In this document: positions 48,419-61,643 of the stretch, piece after piece
Layout of the letters: each line of letters starts with the position of its first letter
Numbering within the stretch: the first letter of the stretch is position 1
NCBI GenBank assembly: GCA_021030905.1
Contig: JAGFMI010000001.1
Span: 2,046,001-2,110,000 of the forward strand
Direction: 5' to 3'
Source: Pyrenula massariospora
Taxonomy: Eukaryota > Ascomycota > Eurotiomycetes > Pyrenulales > Pyrenulaceae
Length of the DNA: 64,000 bases
The notes under the pieces: model-generated
What the model was told of the DNA's origin: nothing
The model's database searches: none
Seen by the model: the letters and a program-made list of their open reading frames with translations, nothing else
Position numbers and translations under genes: made by a program

Positions 48419-51400
48419 GACTCTAAGTTGTGCATCCTGTGGTGTTGAGGTAGCTAAGCCGGGCGGCGTAATTTGTCGCCGATCGGCCTAGATAAGTATG
48501 TGGAAGAGAGCAGGACATATACTGAAGGTTACGCAAGCAGGGAAGATGCAGAACAAGAAGAAATATCAGGTCTCACGAACCACGAACAAAGCAATGGGAC
48601 GTGATTGAACCCAGGAAATACTACATGCAGCCGGGCACCTACCTTGCAAACAAAGGTCGTTAAGTCGCACATGTTATCCGAGCAAACGCCAGATAGTACG
48701 TGAGTACGACTCGACATCTCATATTGGCTCTGGATAATGGAATTGTTCGACCTTGAATGTATCGAAAGCCTAGGTACTCCCAATGTTGGTACCAGGTAGG
48801 CGCCAATGGGGGTTCGAGGGTGGCTATCCCGAAAAGTCCGTGCCACCCACCTGGCAGGCCCTGGCCCTGATCCATGCTGCCGATGACAACCCCACAGTCA
48901 GCAGGGTTACGAGACTGCTGCAGGGAGTACCTAATATTTCCTTTGTAGCTGTCAAAGGAGCCTTGCGTCCAAAAAATGCGGAGAAGTTAGTATCCTATGA
49001 TGGAATTACAAATTCCCAAGATTACTACCTGTCTGCCTACACCGAGGCGCTGGACTAAAATTAATATGCGGACAGTGAAGACCAGTTGGAGAATTGACTG
49101 ATCCACAGAAGTCTGTGCAGTAAAGCGCAAAGATAGGGTCCTTATCTTTTAGGTAGGGAGACTGTTCTTTACGATGCGAACTTTGGGCATGGGCAAGTGC
49201 CACGTCTTCAAGCTTGCGCTGTCCACATTTCTAGCCGCTTTCCCCAGTGCTAGCTGTGAATGCGATTCCCATCAAGTCCACTATTTGTGCTCCGCATCCC
49301 GGGTTCAAAAGGCTCGGATTTAAGAGACTAGGGTGCGCAATTGTCGCAAGTGGCGGATTTGCTTCCTATTTGGCTTAGTGATATATAAGTGCTGAATGCT
49401 CCATTTAGCCAGAGAGATTGTCCGCGTGTTGGCCACGGCTTCATTTGCGCCGTGCGAACGCCAGAAAGGGCAGTTGATAAAGCCCATCAATAGCAAAGCC
49501 CTCTGTAGAGCACTGCGCAATATAGTATTCCTGGTAGTGTTGACGAACACACGACCACATCCGCTTTGCAGCTATGCAAATGTTCATGGGAAATCATAGA
49601 TCTCCCATCGTGGTGCAAATACGCATGTCTCCACCACTTTCTAGCACACGATCGATAAAAATTTTGCGAATAAGGTATAATATAACCGAGGTTCGCTAAA
49701 AAATGTCGAAGTAGTGTTTCCTCTGTGGTAGTTGTTGGTGATGGCGCGGGGAGGGTCCCATATTGTAAGAAGAGACTGCTGCCTAGGAAAGACCGTCTAT
49801 TGAAAATTGTGACCTTGACTTACTCAACTCAGCAAACTTGAGACAATAGAATCCCTGAGCGCAAAATCCAGAAAGTAGTATATCACAATTTTCGGCTTCA
49901 TGTTGGATACCTTGAAGGTATGCAAGTTTTCAGACATCAGGTGCCCGAAGGTACTAAACATGATAGAGGCTTCGCTGTCCTCATCTCGCTTCTGCAGAGG
50001 TGGCTTGAGGCATTGCCTCACAGCATCAGCTCGAGCTTTCAAAGTCACCATCTTGTTTAAGGCCGTATGTTTTTGTGGCAAGGTATTCGGCATGCGCTAT
50101 GAGAGAAAGAAGATCCTCAATGTTCATCATTGGTTTGTGTATCGAGTCAAGTCAGCCATTTAGGTCAGATCACATCGGGCCGTTCCGTTTATTGGTGTGT
50201 TGACGCTACAGATCCATAAGTTCCAGACCTGGGAGCTGAAATCGAGGTGACAAGTTGTGGGCCTCGTTCATATAAAACGCAACTGATAACCTACGCTGAT
50301 CCCGACAACCGCTGGGACCTTGGCATCGCGGCGATTCCCAGAGACCCTGTGATAGTTATGATCTGGCAAGGATCGAGGAAGGTCCGGCGACTTTGTAAGC
50401 GTCATAGATTTTTCATGATGCGATAGTCGTGCGACTGAACGATTCGTGGAATTCGAAAGCTCTGAATCTCAGAAAATGGAACAGTCGATCGAAAGTACTT
50501 GTTCTGAAGCGCCACTTTAAGTTGTGGTGTGTACCGACTCGTGGGACGAAAAGGGTGGGTTGGACAGGATGTGGTGTGTGTAAGGGAGGCGGCACGCTCG
50601 GCTCATCGTTTCGACATAGCGAGCAAGGATGATTTTAGATCGCCAGTCGATGCAATGCTCTCCTTGACATCTGTCGCGCGAGTCAAGCACTGACAGCCTC
50701 GCAGGACTCGAAAGGAGCATAGTGCAGTGCTTGGCATCTTGGCATGGCCTCGGTATCTTGCCCAGAGTTTCTTCCTGTCCACTCGCAAGCTTCAGGCCGA
50801 CAAGGTCTTACGCCTGATGTCCTCATACTCACTTCCATCCACATGGATACCTTGCTCACCATTTAGAGTTGCATGGCGCTACTAACGTTGTTGCTTGAAT
50901 CATTTGTACACTCACTGCCTTAAGTTGAGGAACCATCCCCACTAAACGCGATAAACCTCGGCTGTAGAGAGTCTGATCCTCACCCTTAGCTCGCGTCCAA
51001 TTTGTCCAATTGGCATACCCACCTTGAACGATCCGTGTTCACCTAGGCGCTGTATCTGTCCACGTCCTGCTTCGGGACCTACAACGTACTTCATAGCGTC
51101 TAGGAGGAGTTTCAAGTTGACCGCGGCTTCTTCTCTCAACCACTCATATTCAGTGGATTTGAAATATTTCTCAAGGTGCTCCATCTTATCAAGGCAGCGC
51201 TATGACCAGCATCGTCGAACTTGCGCGCACATATGCTACTCTGATCCAGTTTCTTACCGTTCCTCTCACCATCGACCTATCTTGTCATGATGATTGCTTT
51301 TATCGCCAGGGAAGTATATGGTCAGAACCTCGCGCTGTTATTGAGAATTTCACAGTACATAAGTGCCTGACTGTTCGATACAGTATTCAAAGAGTGGACG

Positions 51401-54400
51401 CTTTGGACGCTCCAGCCGAGCTAACCCTAAATTTTTCGTTTTCAAGTACGCATGTTGTTTTCCAAACTTGGTGGATGCCTTTTTCGGAATGGGGCTTTTT
51501 TTAAGGCAGTTTTTGCCGTGCATATCTGATTCAGTTGCGGGTTTGCAGATCCTGAAACCCGCTGCCAATGGCCATCCTTGTCCGTCTATCAAACGTTGCA
51601 AGCTTGGCCAAACTCAGCTGTGACTTCATCTCATCTGGTACGTTGGGGCTCGGATTTGTCATGCGAAGCCTCTAAGAATTCACTTTTGCTTTCTGAGGGT
51701 TTTGATCCTCATGTCCAAATTCGGTTTCTCCAATCAGTAAATTTCAATTTAACCTGGCCGTATCCGATCAGGCGAAATCATCATCTACTCAAAACGAGAA
51801 TACTAGCAAAATGGCTATGATTGAGAATCGTCTTTACAGCTTCCTTCTTAGGATGCCCTTGCAAAAGTCATAGCCGAGACTGTTTCGGACTCCAGCGGCG
51901 GGGAATTAAATCTGGAGCCGGTAGGCTCTGCAGATGCTATCCGATCACGAGCACCTCGGATCAGACCCTCTTCGCTCCCTTTACGTGTTCTAGACTAGAT
52001 CTGCTCTCCTCTCCCTTGTCTCGGTCCCTCAAAGTCCGGATATCCGGCCGAACGGATAGACTTCTGGCCGCTTTCTACCAAGCAAGTGATTCTCGGGTCC
52101 AGATTTACCGCCTCTAAGAAGATCTACAAATCGACATAAGCTGATTCCATCCACTCAAAGATCGGAGACGGCCGGCAGACATTGCATATCCAAACATCTA
52201 ACAGCCGATTAAGCGGCTGTTTTTGTTAACTCTGTGCTTTCACTGCCTCACTTTCTAAAAATTTCGGCCGCCTGCAGCCTGACGAGGGCAGTTTGTTTAC
52301 AGTCGAAGCTTGATTTACACAGCTGGCACAAGCCTATGCGTTGCGTTTTCCGCTATGGACTGTGCAGATTGATCGAATCTAACGGCGTTAGTCATCCCGC
52401 TTCAATAGAAGCAGTTGATCACATATTCCTTGAAGTTGTTCCAATGCCTAAAGAATTCCTAATGTAACCGAAGAGACTTCTTACCGAGCTTAGAAGATCT
52501 CTGCACAAGCCTCCTTTCTAACATCTTTCGAAGACTCTAAGCGCAAAGATTCCCGGACAAGGATAGCTCAATTCCTAGTGCAATTGTACCCCTCGTAGTG
52601 GACACCATCTTGACGACAATGTCTTGCTTCCACCCCACCATTGTCTATGCAAAAAGTCAACCATTCCGCAAGAGCAGAAATTTAATCAGGCGGGCAGATC
52701 TGGATACTTACTTTGCGTCGAGAAGATATCACATCACCGGTCGGGAAATGTGGTTTGCGGCGTACTAACTCGCCGACTGCAGACGGCTTCTTGGCGACCC
52801 CTCCCGGTACCCGGTCGAGTGAGAACGTCGAGGCTGATTCTTGAGAAGAGACCGATAACAATCGATTTCACAACGATCCGGACCCACCGAAACATCGACT
52901 ACGGGCACTCACAAACTGGGTGATGCTATCTAGACCATGCTGTCGCTGATACATAAGGTCGAGATAGCGTCACACTGTCTTGGAGGCATGTTCCGCACGC
53001 CAGCTCCCCAGCTCGGCCCAGATCTCTATAGAGAGCCATGTGAAAATCAGATACCTCCGCTAAGGCTCCGTCCCCGAGGGTTCCGGCTTTGGATAGGCGC
53101 GATGGGAGCGGAATACCTCCCTGAATCCTAGACTTTTCTGGTCTGAATTTGCCGCTTCGTGCAGCATCGCGTATTCATGGTAGCGTTTTTGATTCTTCTA
53201 AAGAAGATACCAATCGCTTACGCATGATTCGAAAATATTCAAGGAAGAACCCGATTCCACACCGATAAGTGATGCATCTATCCTTTCGCTGGGCCGTCCG
53301 TCTGATCCCGAATTAAGCCAGCCTAGCACAGAAGCTCGTATTTTTCGGACAGTCACATATGACCTTGTCGAGCTCTTGCGTGCAAACTGTTTATTCGTTG
53401 GCAAGACTGTGAAACAGGCCGAGACTGTTCGAAGGTATCGTAGGTTGCTAAGCATACGTCAGGCCTCCTGCGAGACGTAGTGTCGTAGCAAGTTGGAGCT
53501 AGCAGAGCAGACCTATCGTAGGCTATATGCATCGACTGTGCCAAACAATTATAATGTGGGACGGAGAAAGCCGAGACTCCATGATGCGGTGTTCTGCAGC
53601 GGAGTTTCCCCGAAGCAAGTTACCATCATCTTTCATACCCAGACGTCCAAACAGGTAGTGCTGCACGCCAGATCCCTTGGCCACCATCCTAAACAAGTTT
53701 TCACCTATTCCTCAACCCGCAAAATTCCTACTGCGTCATCTTGACGCTGGAAGCTCAAGTACACATGCCTCAAGCTTATTTGAGGAGATTAGCGTAAGAC
53801 CTATGGGCTTGAGGCTGCCACACTAGGTGACATAAGTCGTCATAAACCTTATCCCGATAAATAGCCGGCAAAGGGTGTGACGACTTCTGCAACCTAGGTA
53901 GCCAAGGGCGTCATCCATCCCCGATAATCGCGGCAACAAGTCACAGTATGTAAATAGGCGGGTACGAGTTGTGTGGTAGCTATTGCCATAATCCGGTATC
54001 TTCATTCTGGCACCTGGAGTGCTCCTGACAATTAAGTCCCATCTGCAGGAATGAGTAAGAGAAGACCAGGCCACTCTCTCTGATAGCCGCACCAAATGAC
54101 AGACACCGGATTGGAAATTATTCCGCCGTTAAAGTACGAAGTAACAGAATCAGTCGTGGGTAAGATTCCGCATTCTCGTGGCTGCCAAAGCTGATCTCCG
54201 ATAGCGCTTCCTACTGGTGAATAAGAGCCGCCTCGTTCTAGTCTTATACTGGTTGTTAATAGCTTTTCTGTGAGTTCTGTGATCGTGATCTGGAAAAATA
54301 GGAAGCCAGTCGCGCTAAGGGAAAGACTATCTTGCGAAGAAAAATAATGCGTATCTCCATCTTCAGGTCATTCATCTCTGCTGTATATTGAGATCGTCCA

Positions 54401-55164
54401 TGATTCTGGTGGCTACCCTATTGCCTCCTCGAAACGTCTTTCTATGCCCCTAAGATTCGCAATATCGATCCACTCTATCGCGTCTGGAAATGAGCAGTGC
54501 TTGCCAGGGAGAGCTCCCACCATTTTCAAGACGATTGTTTGCTACTGACAGGCGAAGATTGTCATTGATTGTCTGCTTCATAGTCACTCTCCCAGTGGCT
54601 CCGGCTTGATCTATGATATTCCGTAGGCACGGTAAACAACGAAGGAAGCATAGTGTAGTAGTCAGCATGTCGTGTTGTGGTGATTTCAATCTCGCGGAGG
54701 TCTGAGTTTGAATTTCAGTGCTTCCAAATCTATTAAAGTGAGCTTCAAGTCCCTTAATTATCTTTTGGTCCTTGAAGCTTCTGGGGCTATGGTCATAGAC
54801 CTCATCGTCTTTCATAGATTTGAGTTCTCACATCTGGAAAGACATTTCCTGCCCAATTTTGACGACTGGCTATTTTCAAATTCCTTTTCACATCAGAATT
54901 GCCTGCCACCTAGAATGGAATTACTTGCTATAAGAACTTTAACTTTTTGGAGAAGTCTTTTTCATGGGGTGAGGTAATGGTGAAAGTGGAGACTAAATAT
55001 ATAATTAATCGGCAGGCAGGATTTCAACTGACCAATTTTATATGCAAAAATTATTAAAACCTTCACTTTACTCTCACTCTTCATTACTGTCCCCCGTGCA
55101 TATCCTATCCACTCTCTTCGGTATCCTCCTGTGCATTAAGCTTCACCAACCTCGAAGAAACGCC
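48419..55164. other. Gene-poor 6.7-kb region
   Basis: Upstream space of the Zn2Cys6 gene, then several kilobases with only short frames. A low-confidence small frame sits at 50942-51184 (minus). A plus-strand stretch at 53217-53741 is open except for one TAG. A hairpin with 7-bp perfect arms followed by T5 lies at 52201-52224. No transposase, reverse transcriptase or terminal repeat was recognised. It may hold decayed sequence or a non-coding transcript. Confidence 0.45.
50942..51184 (-). CDS. Possible 80-residue hypothetical protein
   Basis: Begins MEHLEKYFKSTEYEWLREEA and continues NLKLLLDAMKYVVG, an amphipathic helical composition unlike the random frames around it. No family recognised. 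It could be a small gene or a fragment. Confidence 0.3.
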   Translation of the reverse strand: MEHLEKYFKSTEYEWLREEAAVNLKLLLDAMKYVVGPEAGRGQIQRLGEHGSFKVGMPIGQIGRELRVRIRLSTAEVYRV

Positions 55165-56762
55165 ATGGATGGTGAGTGGGACCTGAGCAAATGGAGACCT
55201 ACTGAATATAGTCAGCCAAGAATTGAATTTGAGGTACGTCGGCTACCATTAGTATCTTTAGCCGCGACGATACTAATGCCCTGTCTAGACTGTGCAGGGT
55301 GCCAGCAAACAGATTCGAGCTTGCACGAAGGCTCTTCGACACCTACCTTACGAAGCAGAAACTTGGCAGTCTCGTGCCTGGTCCCTTCTCTCAATCGGCT
55401 ACCCGGAGCTTGCGATCGGCGATGCCTACAAAGCGAGACTTCTTCTCGACGGGATTAAGGATGTTGTCAGAGGTGGCGACTCCATACTAGGCATAAGGGC
55501 CGTTGCCGATCTAACGAGGAAATGGATTTTGGTGAAAATGAAGCATCTTGTTTTCGAGAAAACCGTGCCATCTGACGGGAACTTTGTTGCGGCTGACTGG
55601 TTGCATCGCATGGATTCGTTCCTTACAGTGCTGCTGCCCGTATGCCTGCTCCGCGGCCAATGCCATTGGGATGCAAGTATTCATCTACGCTGCAAAAGTG
55701 AGGGTTTGCCCGATTTCCTCTCCAAATGGTACGATGATATCAAGCAGAAAGCACAGTATTACCTTAACCAGAAACTTGCCCTCCCGCCATCGCCGCAGGT
55801 AAATGCTGAAGATGGCGTATTTCGACCTCGCATGGGATTGTTCATGGCTCAAGAGTATCCTTGGATGGGGTCAGCTTTAAGCAGAACAATCACGCCTCCC
55901 GGGTCCGACCGTTTGTGGGTTGGCAAAAGCTCTATTGGTGGTCTTCAAAAGAATCTCGGAGTCTTTGCACGAAATACCATCGAGCCAGGGACAATCGCTC
56001 TTGAGGAGAAACCGTTCATGTGCCACATCCTCCACCTCTCAATGTGAAACTTGCGCACGATCATTGAAGAGTGCTCACGCACAATGCAAGGTCTGCTTAA
56101 TGAATTTTTGCTCAGATGCGTGCTTGAAGCAATCCAAGACTCACAAAACCCTGTGTAGCAAGGATCTCGGCTTCGTGAAGCGTCGGAAGGAAAATGGCCA
56201 GCTTCTCATGACCGAAAAGATGTTCATGACCCTGAAGATGAGAATCGCCGTCATAGCTTCGATCACTCAAGAGCAGCCAATCCATCCGCTACTTTCTGCA
56301 GCTGTCGGTCTCCTAAAGGGGCCGCATATACAGGAGCTCAACCTGTACGTTGATTGCGTCCAAACGATCAGAATCCTGCAAGCGATAGGCATTGATCCTT
56401 TTATGAATCACGATTTTGATACTTGGGTCCTTTTGACGATCTTTGGGCGTTTGGCCAATAACCAGGAATTCCTCTTCGCTCAAGATCATCTGGCTGTTTC
56501 TTACCTGGGCCAAATATCGCCACTGATCAACCATAGCTGTGAGCCAAATGTGAAGGGAAGCTTCAACGCCAGGGCAGAAGGAATGACAACTCTATATGCG
56601 TCAAAGAAATTGAGAAAGAATGAAGAAGTTCTGACATCCTATCTCAATGACTACGAAACTGTGAGATTCAGCTACCATCAAAGACAGGCTGCGCTCGAAC
56701 CTTGGCTCCCTAATGGATGCAAATGTTCACGCTGCTTGCGGGAAACGCCGCAGAGATCTTGA
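55165..56762 (+). pseudogene. SET-MYND (SMYD-like) protein with one frameshift
   Basis: Exon 1 is 55165-55233. A 55-nt intron (gtacgt to tctag) leads to 55289-56762. A helical repeat N-terminus (ASKQIRACTKALRHLP, AIGDAYKARLLL) precedes the SET start (LGVFARNTIEPGTIALEEKPF). There the frame changes by one base near 56018. In the next frame the MYND finger follows at once (CETC, CKVC, CSDAC, then HKTLC), then the SET core ISPLINHSCEPN and the ending SYLNDYETV with post-SET cysteines GCKCSRC. Ignoring one base gives 513 residues, the usual size of fungal SET-MYND proteins. Such enzymes methylate lysines of histones or other proteins. A real mutation or an assembly error would look the same here. 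Confidence 0.75.
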
Positions 56763-58071
56763 TAATGTGGACCGATTGGATGGTCCGCGCGATAGCGACC
56801 GCGCAGGCAGTACTGAAGCTTGCATTTCAGATTGGCGAGGGCTTCCCAGAGTCCTGGAAGCTAACCTTGAATTGAGGCCGGATCGAATGATTGGTCGGGT
56901 CAATTGAACTGTCGATAGCGTGGTCGCAGTGTCTTGTCCATATGCTCATGCTCGAAGAAGAGTAGGCCACAGTTTACTAGCTGAGCATCAGGGCAGCATT
57001 TACTCAAGATCCTTCAGCTTCGTTGAGCTATGTAGCCAGCATTTTCCCGAAAAGTGATGCCCACAGAGCAGAATAGCTTTAGCGTCACTTTGAGGGTCAA
57101 TCAAAAGACTTTCCTCTCCCTCCTCCTAAGCTAACTTACTTACGGTCTCACCTCTCTTGATCGTTCCAGTAATTTATCTCTGCGTAATAAGCTATCAGAG
57201 TTACGAAGTAAGAGCACCTTTTGAGCGATCTACATCCCATCGTATTGTACTCCGACCTTGATATAGGTGCAAGCGAGTAAAGGGTTACAGTGGTCCGCAT
57301 CAATTCAGTTCGAAGTCTCCTTAGAGAGGTGACTAAAATTGGCAAGCTTAAGTTCCCGCCGCGCAATGTGCAATTCCGCCCCCGCGGCCGGATGCCCTTA
57401 TTTGGACGGCAGCTTCAGGGGCACCAGCCCCTTGAAGCGGAGCACTGAACCTTATTTGCGTAGCCCAAACAGGGCTCTTCAGCCCCCATTGTTGGGCAAC
57501 CCTTCTATTCCGCAACATAACATATTGACGCCATATGGACGGCACGTCTGACCTGTCAAATTGTGGCACCGCAAGACACCCTTGCCACATGGTCTATGAA
57601 TAAGAAACCATGAAGCTTGACATGCGCAGACTAACGAGCCGAGTTTTACTTTAATTCGATCTACCTGGGGTCCAAAGTTATTACACCTATGCCTAGAGCT
57701 GGTCGGGGAAATGCTACAACCACTAGGACCTGCCATCCAAAAGACGTGTTGCTACCGGCCAATGAACGAGGAGCCCCTTTCACAGGGATCCTTCCTAGAT
57801 CGCATTGATGCGTGCCCCAAAGCTGCATTGAGGGGCCAAGATGAATCTTAGTCCCCTTCGACATATATTCTCCTACAGGAGGGCTGCGGAAATGTTAGAA
57901 CTTACAAAAGTTGAGGGGATAAGGACGAACGGAGGACATGTATGTAGCAAAAATTCAGGTCGCTAAATAGCATCTACAAGCCGTGAGCTAGGGGAGAGGT
58001 GATTAAAGATTTGCTCTCGGTGATACCGCGGCTCAGACAACTCAGCCTGACAGTATCCATTCCGCATCGAG
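56763..58071. other. Intergenic, no supportable gene
   Basis: 1.3 kb with short frames only. Confidence 0.5.
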
Positions 58072-59299
58072 ATGTTTACTTTGATCTTTGCGGCATTCCT
58101 CAGTCCAGGGATTTGTTTCTCCTCGGTCCCTCGAGATGAATTACCAAGGACCGTGTCAGAAAATCGGCAGATCGAAACCTGGAAAGCTTTCCCCTTCGAA
58201 GTCGTACGTTTGTTATTGTGGACCGCTCTTTGGTACCGTACTGAACTTCAACTAGAATTTGGAAAGCATGGGCTATGACCGCAAGCCTCTACGGCAAACC
58301 ACTGCCGTCTCAATTCGAGACGTTGAAGTGCATTCCGTCGCTGGCTTTAGACGGTCTCACAGTCCAGCGGAACAACCGTCAGCATTTGTGAATGCTAGAC
58401 AACCCTCACAACCAGAAGGCCAGCCAGTAAGCTTCGTCAATGCAAGAGAAGCTGCGAAATTGCATGAAGAACCCTTAGCCTTTGTCAATGCTAAACGAGG
58501 TGCTCTTTCCCACAACGATACTCGGCCGCACCTAGAAGAAGACTCAATTCGGCCAAAAGCTGAACGACATGTTCACTCGCTGCTTGTTCACCTACCTATT
58601 CACACGATCGACCTGATCTCTCTTGCCCCCTATTTGGTGCTCCAGATAGCTGCGTTCTCTACGCTCACGTACCTCTTCGCATCGGCAATCACACCGACCA
58701 TTTCAACTGCTTTTAAACCTCACAAAACGCTTTTATACTCAAGCATTATCTCGTCAACGCTCTCATTTCTTTCTGGCTTTCATCCTTCTCTCCAAAATCA
58801 ATCAACTGTCAGGACTAGCGTCTCGGCTTTCATATGGTTCCTTGTCAGAGGCGTCCTTTGCTTTCACACCTGCTATGCTTGGTACTTATATCTCCAGTCC
58901 TCGAGATCTCCCTTGCGCCTCTTGCGAGGATACGGCATCTCATGGCGTACGTCATCTCGCTTAACAGCCCTCAACGATCTTGTGCTTCTCACCCTTGGAG
59001 GTTTCTTGGCGTTCCACGCGCATTCCGGATTCCGAACCTTTGATGGCAAATCCTTTCCTGGAAAAGGACTGCTTTTCATGCACATACCGAGCTTGATGTG
59101 GTTCTACGTCACGCTAAAGACACTTCGAATGCAAGGCTATATTATGGATCCAGAGAAAACGATATTTGATCAAGAAGCGCAGATAGAGGGACCGAGGGCG
59201 CCGTTCAGAAACTCCCTGGTGCTTGATGGTTTGATCGCATTGAAAAAGCATATATGTAGCAATCTGCCTCTCATTGATAAATCTATCAAAATGGAGTGA
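58072..59299 (+). CDS. Integral membrane protein with FVNAR repeats
   Basis: Two exons, 58072-58203 and 58256-59299 (391 residues); the 52-nt intron joins AFPFEV to NLESMGYD. Exon 1 codes for a signal-like segment (MFTLIFAAFLSPGICFSS). A soluble region follows with three imperfect repeats, PSAFVNARQ, PVSFVNARE and PLAFVNAKR, about 23 residues apart. Then come about four hydrophobic segments (LISLAPYLVLQIAAFSTLTY, LLYSSIISSTLSFLSGF, FIWFLVRGVLCFHTCYAWYL and LNDLVLLTLGGFLAF). I recognise no family. If exon 1 is not used, the start would be ATG 58268 and the N-terminus would be cytosolic. Confidence 0.6.
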
Positions 59300-60310
59300 C
59301 CGGCAATGATGAGTCGCTCATCCTCCTGTTCAGGCTGGGGTACATAGATCGTCAAACTCCGAAAATCCGGTACAATTCCTTTGTATAGGTTAGAGCAGCC
59401 CTGGGTAGGTAGATTTTGGTAGACCTTTGCCACGCCCATCAATCATCCCGGCGATAGCAAAGGGCTGCCGACAATGCTAGTCAACATAATCCTACCCGAT
59501 AAAATTTAATAGGAGAAATCTGCTATTTTAGAAGTTGGGCTTTTTTGATTCCAGAAAGCAACGCCCAAATAAGTGAGCATATATCATCGTATTTTGCCTC
59601 TCTTCAGCTTCCCCCTCAAAAGAAGAGAGGAAAATCTTTTGCTATCTTCCCGGAACGATCTCTATCAATCGATGAGGTTTATGGTACAACACGCCTTTAC
59701 TTAACCTAGAAGTACCACAATCAATCCGCTTCAATCGCAACATAACTTATCCGGAGACCCGCGTTGAGTCCACGCTCCCCCCCGGCAAGTTTGGCCCAAG
59801 CACTGGCCTACGCTTCCCCATTTTCATCTGAATCACAACCGCTACTCATTCAACCTAATCACGCTAAGTACTCTATACTACATATGTAAGAGGTCAGTGG
59901 ATACTCTAGGTAGTGATTTGATTGTAGTGCTCTTAATGGTGCTCTAAAACAACGGAGAATGTCCGCAAAGGCATGTGATAAAGCCATATGTACCTATGTA
60001 AAGTGCTTGTAAACTGGCTTGTAAAATCATGGTGACGGACGTCAAGGTACAAATCAGACATCTTTAGCAATAGCTGAAACTTGTGAGCCAGTAGAACATG
60101 AGCATCTAGTGTCATTAAGGAGGAGTTCTAATGCTTCGCCAGGGGTGCCTGACAGCAAAGAGAGAACTGGTATTGCCAGGCCAGATCGAACGTAGGGAGT
60201 GAGCCAGCCTCTCGTAACATCACAAGTGACATGACTTGAAACTCCAGAGCATCTGGATAAGATTTGACTGAATCTGTGTAAGTATCTGTCAGATCGTGCG
60301 TACCCTTATC
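59300..60310. other. Convergent intergenic region
   Basis: About 1 kb between the membrane-protein gene and the F-box-like locus. Nothing recognisable. Confidence 0.55.
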
Positions 60311-61487
60311 TCAGAGCGTAGTCGGCCAATACGGATGCGGCACGCCATAGCGAAAAGCTTTCCAGTCAATATCGTGAGCGTTGTAACCATATGTGTCAAG
60401 CTTTTTTTCGAGCTTTTTAGCTTTGCGGTAAACATCAAGCCCTTGGAAATACCCTTCCATGTTATCTTCGTCGTCATCCAAATTGACACACATCTTCCGG
60501 ATTTGCTTCCAGGTATTGTTCCCAATCCATGCGCGTATATCATACTCCTCGTTGTAAGGGGGAGCTCGCTTCTCCACGATGTCGGCCGTATCACCACGCC
60601 GGACAACAATTAACATTTCCTTGTATTTGTTTTCTGCTGACATTAGCTCTCCATCTTCCGTCTCTCCGTAATGGACTTCATCACAATCCACCTGTTGCTG
60701 GATCTTTTCTCGACAAAGGGGTTGAATGATGACTCCTGGCCGTGCGATGTTAGAACGATAAATGCTGACCGAAGCTCCGGAGTCTGTCCCATCTCGTGCA
60801 CATATTGCTTCATTCCAGTCGCGTGGCTGAGGCCGGCGAACAAAGGTGTCTCCCCACAAAGTCGATTTTGCACAGGCTAGCATGGACGAGTCTGGTGTAA
60901 TGAAATACAAATTTTTCCATCCATTTCCGTGCCTGACTAAGCCGTCAATAATACCATAGCCGAGCTCTGGAGATCCTCCAATGCCAATTACGGACGCACA
61001 ACCTGCGAGGACCGTGAGGGTGTCTAAGCGAAGGTCGGGAAAGAGTTTGAGGATCCCAACCAGTTGGTAAAACACATCGTCCTCATCGAAAGAGAGAATA
61101 AGCGTTTGGCCGCTAGCGCGAAGGTGTCGAATCTGGGAGATTGTGTTTGAATGCAATTCGGATAGGGTATCCAGCATTGCATACGGGTCTCGAAGTTGAA
61201 TAACACATATCTTATCCAGACTGATCGAGTTTTGTGGGAGACTTGTCGGCAAGTATTCAAGAGAGCTAGTGAATTTGGCTTGCTTTTATTGATCGTCGAT
61301 CCAAATCCTGAGGTTTCGCCTGAGGACTCTCCGAATGTGATTCTTGTGGAGCTGAACACCACGAGTAGATTTCGTCGCGGAGTTCTGAAGGTAACAACTT
61401 CATGAAAAGACTGGAAGACTGATCGCATGGCTTCAGAGTCTTTGAATAATGCCGCTTGGGCTTCTTGCCCCGTTTTGATCTCGCCAT
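60311..61487 (-). pseudogene. F-box-like protein, frame broken twice
   Basis: From ATG 61487: a basic N-terminus (MARSKRGKKPKRHYSK), then an F-box-like helix (FMKLLPSELRDEIYSW). The frame then shifts near 61350 to read SLALLNTCRQVSHKTRSVW, a signature that follows the F-box helix in many ascomycete proteins. It shifts again near 61200 into a 280-residue open tail starting DPYAMLDTLSELHSNTI and SQIRHLRASG. No canonical intron joins these segments. Both shifts go the same way (+1), as two small indels would. Fungal F-box-like proteins of this type have no known substrate. The long intact tail argues for recent loss, an error in the sequence, or an intron I cannot see. Confidence 0.55.
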
Positions 61488-61643
61488 TGCTTGCCGGTTT
61501 CGTTCAGACGAGAGATCAAAACAGCGGAGGTGCGAAGTCAAACATTCACCAGACTCATGTGCGGCACGTTTCTGACTGCTTGACATAGGCCGGTAGCCTT
61601 CGTTCTTACGAGAAGTGAAGAAAGAGCGCGGCAGTGAGGCCAC

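Noticed and set aside
52201-52224. Hairpin (7-bp perfect arms) followed by five T, like an intrinsic terminator
   Set aside because: Rho-independent terminators are bacterial; in this fungal setting it is probably chance, although a Pol III stop cannot be excluded.
53217-53741. Plus-strand stretch of about 175 codons with one stop, suggesting a decayed gene
   Set aside because: The same frame upstream (51900-53216) has stops at about the random rate, so the open part is not convincing.
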